From Terriglobia bacterium (GTDB lineage Bacteria > Acidobacteriota > Terriglobia > Bryobacterales > Bryobacteraceae), in NCBI GenBank assembly GCA_020073615.1, contig JAIQEX010000044.1:1-44328 (forward strand): a stretch of DNA of 44,328 nt, written 5' to 3'. A program made the position numbers and the translations under genes. Of this stretch, positions 43,197-44,328 are shown piece after piece; positions within the stretch are counted from its first letter, which is position 1; the number at the start of each line of letters is the position of its first letter. The notes under the pieces were generated by a model. The model was not told the DNA's origin, ran no database searches, and saw nothing but the letters and a program-made list of their open reading frames with translations.

Positions 43197-44024
43197 TTAT
43201 CCGCCCAAAGCCAGGTGCGTGCTCATGGGCCCGAGGTGAATGTGCGCCCCGGTGGCTTTCCCGGCTACGGCCTGGCGGAAGGCAAAGAAGGGAATGCGCT
43301 TTTCCGTGAGGTACCGGCGCAGCCAGACGCCTTCGGGCTGGTCGGGATTCAGGGCCACGTCGACGCGCCCGCGGTGGTCGAACCCCAGCGCGCGGTGCAC
43401 CGCGGTTTCGCCCAGGGCGCTCACCGGAAGCGGCTTGCCGAAGCGCTCTTCGAAGGCCGTCTCCACGCGCGAAAAGGTTCCCGCGGTAAAGACACCGTCG
43501 CCGTCGAACCGCTCGGCAATGGCGCGAGCTTCGCCCGGTGCCAGCGCCAGTTTGCGGTCCAGCGCCTCCTCGGCGCGGGCCATCTCGCCGGCCTCGCGCG
43601 TCACGCGGGCCCGTGACTCGGCCAGGTCGCACTCCTGGCGCGCCAAGTCGAGATCCTGGAGAAACGTCCCCAGCGAAAGTTCGGCCGCCACGCCCGCGTC
43701 CACCAGCTTTTGGGCTTCGTCGAACGCCTTCTTGCGGCGCTCGAAACGGCGCGCAGCAGCGGCAATCATGTCATCCGCCTGCTCGACGGTCAAATCCTGC
43801 CCGTAAACGGTCTTGCGAAGGATGGCGGCGTCGCGGGCATCGGCCAGCGCATCCTCGGCCTTCCCCAGCCGCACGCGCGGCACCGCCCCGGCCTCCACCA
43901 GGGCGCGCAGTTTCGCGATATCCGCTCTGGCATGCGCCACTTCCGGCTCCTCCGCCGTCTGCGCGCACACCAAACGCGCGCACACCAGCAGGATCAGTCC
44001 GGGAAAAAACCGCATCTTCTTCAT
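43197..44024 (-). CDS. secreted coiled-coil protein with a His/Asp-rich C-terminal domain (possible M15-like metallopeptidase)
   Basis: The 275-residue protein has a signal peptide (MRFFPGLILLVCARLVCAQ), then about 140 residues of two similar alpha-helical segments (IAKLRALVEAGAVPRVRLGK; AQKLVDAGVAAELSLGTF) reminiscent of TolC-type hairpins. A compact C-terminal domain has H210, D216/H217, D222 and H261-x-H263 (GAHIHLGP), an arrangement that recalls D-Ala-D-Ala carboxypeptidase-like (M15) zinc enzymes. The metal-site reading is tentative. A role in the cell wall would fit a periplasmic location. The ATG at 44024 is the first start near the signal peptide. Confidence 0.6.
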   Translation of the reverse strand: MKKMRFFPGLILLVCARLVCAQTAEEPEVAHARADIAKLRALVEAGAVPRVRLGKAEDALADARDAAILRKTVYGQDLTVEQADDMIAAAARRFERRKKAFDEAQKLVDAGVAAELSLGTFLQDLDLARQECDLAESRARVTREAGEMARAEEALDRKLALAPGEARAIAERFDGDGVFTAGTFSRVETAFEERFGKPLPVSALGETAVHRALGFDHRGRVDVALNPDQPEGVWLRRYLTEKRIPFFAFRQAVAGKATGAHIHLGPMSTHLALGG

Positions 44025-44120
44025 CGTAATACGGATGAGCTCTTGGAAAGGCAGGCGCTCGTCTCCCCCGGCGGGTTACCCGCCGCCCGCCGAATCCGCG
44101 CTCCTGTATCATTCAACTAC

Positions 44121-44170
44121 TGTCAACGCCAAGTAGAAATGTCCTATTCTCTGCCAAGTAGAAATGTCCT
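44121..44170. mobile_element. probable insertion-sequence end with 18-bp direct repeat
   Basis: An 18-bp unit (GCCAAGTAGAAATGTCCT) occurs at 44128-44145 and again at 44153-44170, a 25-bp period, directly after TGTCAAC at 44121. A TG start and several short direct repeats near the end are typical of IS21-like elements. The transposase would lie beyond the window. The remaining 158 bases to the right edge show no certain gene, and 44025-44120 show none either. Confidence 0.5.
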
Positions 44171-44328
44171 GTTTTGACGGGCCGACTGGAGGGTGCGTGG
44201 TAGGGTGGATTCGATTCTTCGGGAAGTCGCGTTCCTGGGGAAGATCCAAAGCCGATGCGACGGGGCTGGCTCCGCAGCAGACGGCACCAAGCCCCCAGTC
44301 AAACCGGGCCTGATGTGCCCGTTCTGGG

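Noticed and set aside
42880-43632. 250-codon minus-strand frame over hpt and the secreted-protein gene
   Set aside because: It crosses both real genes in another frame and has arginine/glycine-rich shadow composition.

Overview
The window is GC-rich, densely packed bacterial chromosome, most likely from an Acidobacteriota member (Bryobacter/Solibacter-like). This assignment is an inference. It rests on the C-terminal piece of a VWFA-related protein at the left edge, two PEP-CTERM proteins, a cysteine-rich insertion in RpoB, high GC, and many ATGA/GTGA gene overlaps. No rRNA, tRNA or CRISPR array was seen.

Layout. (1) 1-506: truncated VWFA-related gene. (2) 601-12060, plus strand: nine overlapping genes for a three-subunit molybdenum hydroxylase (FAD, 2Fe-2S and Mo subunits), YgeY-type M20 hydrolase, YgfK-type iron-sulfur oxidoreductase, YgeW-type carbamoyltransferase, carbamate kinase, SsnA-type aminohydrolase and a PLP fold-type II enzyme. 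This is a rebuilt version of the E. coli yge/ygf purine-urate catabolic cluster. YgfK lacks its internal GltD-like flavin module, and a different PLP enzyme sits where YgeX would be expected. (3) 12100-15405, minus strand: an LRR / Roc-COR-TIR immune-like gene pair, probably one frameshifted gene, bracketed by two copies of the 3' end of an M14 peptidase gene. (4) 15392-18879, minus: M14 carboxypeptidase and a class-V aminotransferase; 18920-19891, plus: an M48 protease. (5) 19938-25526, minus: a tight operon of DUF3047-like protein, NAD-dependent epimerase/reductase, PAP2 enzyme, GNAT-like acyltransferase, serine-palmitoyltransferase-like AOS enzyme and methyltransferase, which looks like a bacterial sphingolipid (ceramide) locus. 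(6) 25604-29265, minus: HEAT/barrel-sandwich protein, Uma2-family protein, a tandem repeat, a polytopic membrane protein and a frameshifted coiled-coil gene. (7) 29392-40174, minus: rplA-rplJ-rplL-rpoB-rpoC, with no rplK/nusG upstream, a promoter inside the long rplL-rpoB spacer, and a large inverted repeat filling the rpoB-rpoC spacer. (8) 40377-44024, minus: two PEP-CTERM proteins, hypoxanthine phosphoribosyltransferase and a secreted coiled-coil protein. (9) 44121-44328: an insertion-sequence-like end with an 18-bp direct repeat.

How the genes work together. Region 2 should hydroxylate a purine-like heterocycle, reduce and hydrolyse the ring, recover ATP from a carbamoyl group through carbamoyl phosphate and carbamate kinase, and finish with PLP-dependent elimination or deamination of an amino acid. 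Region 5 would condense serine with a fatty acyl thioester, N-acylate and reduce the product, and add or remove a head group. The most novel items are the remodelled purine-type operon, the flanked LRR-Roc-COR-TIR cassette and the compact sphingolipid-like operon.
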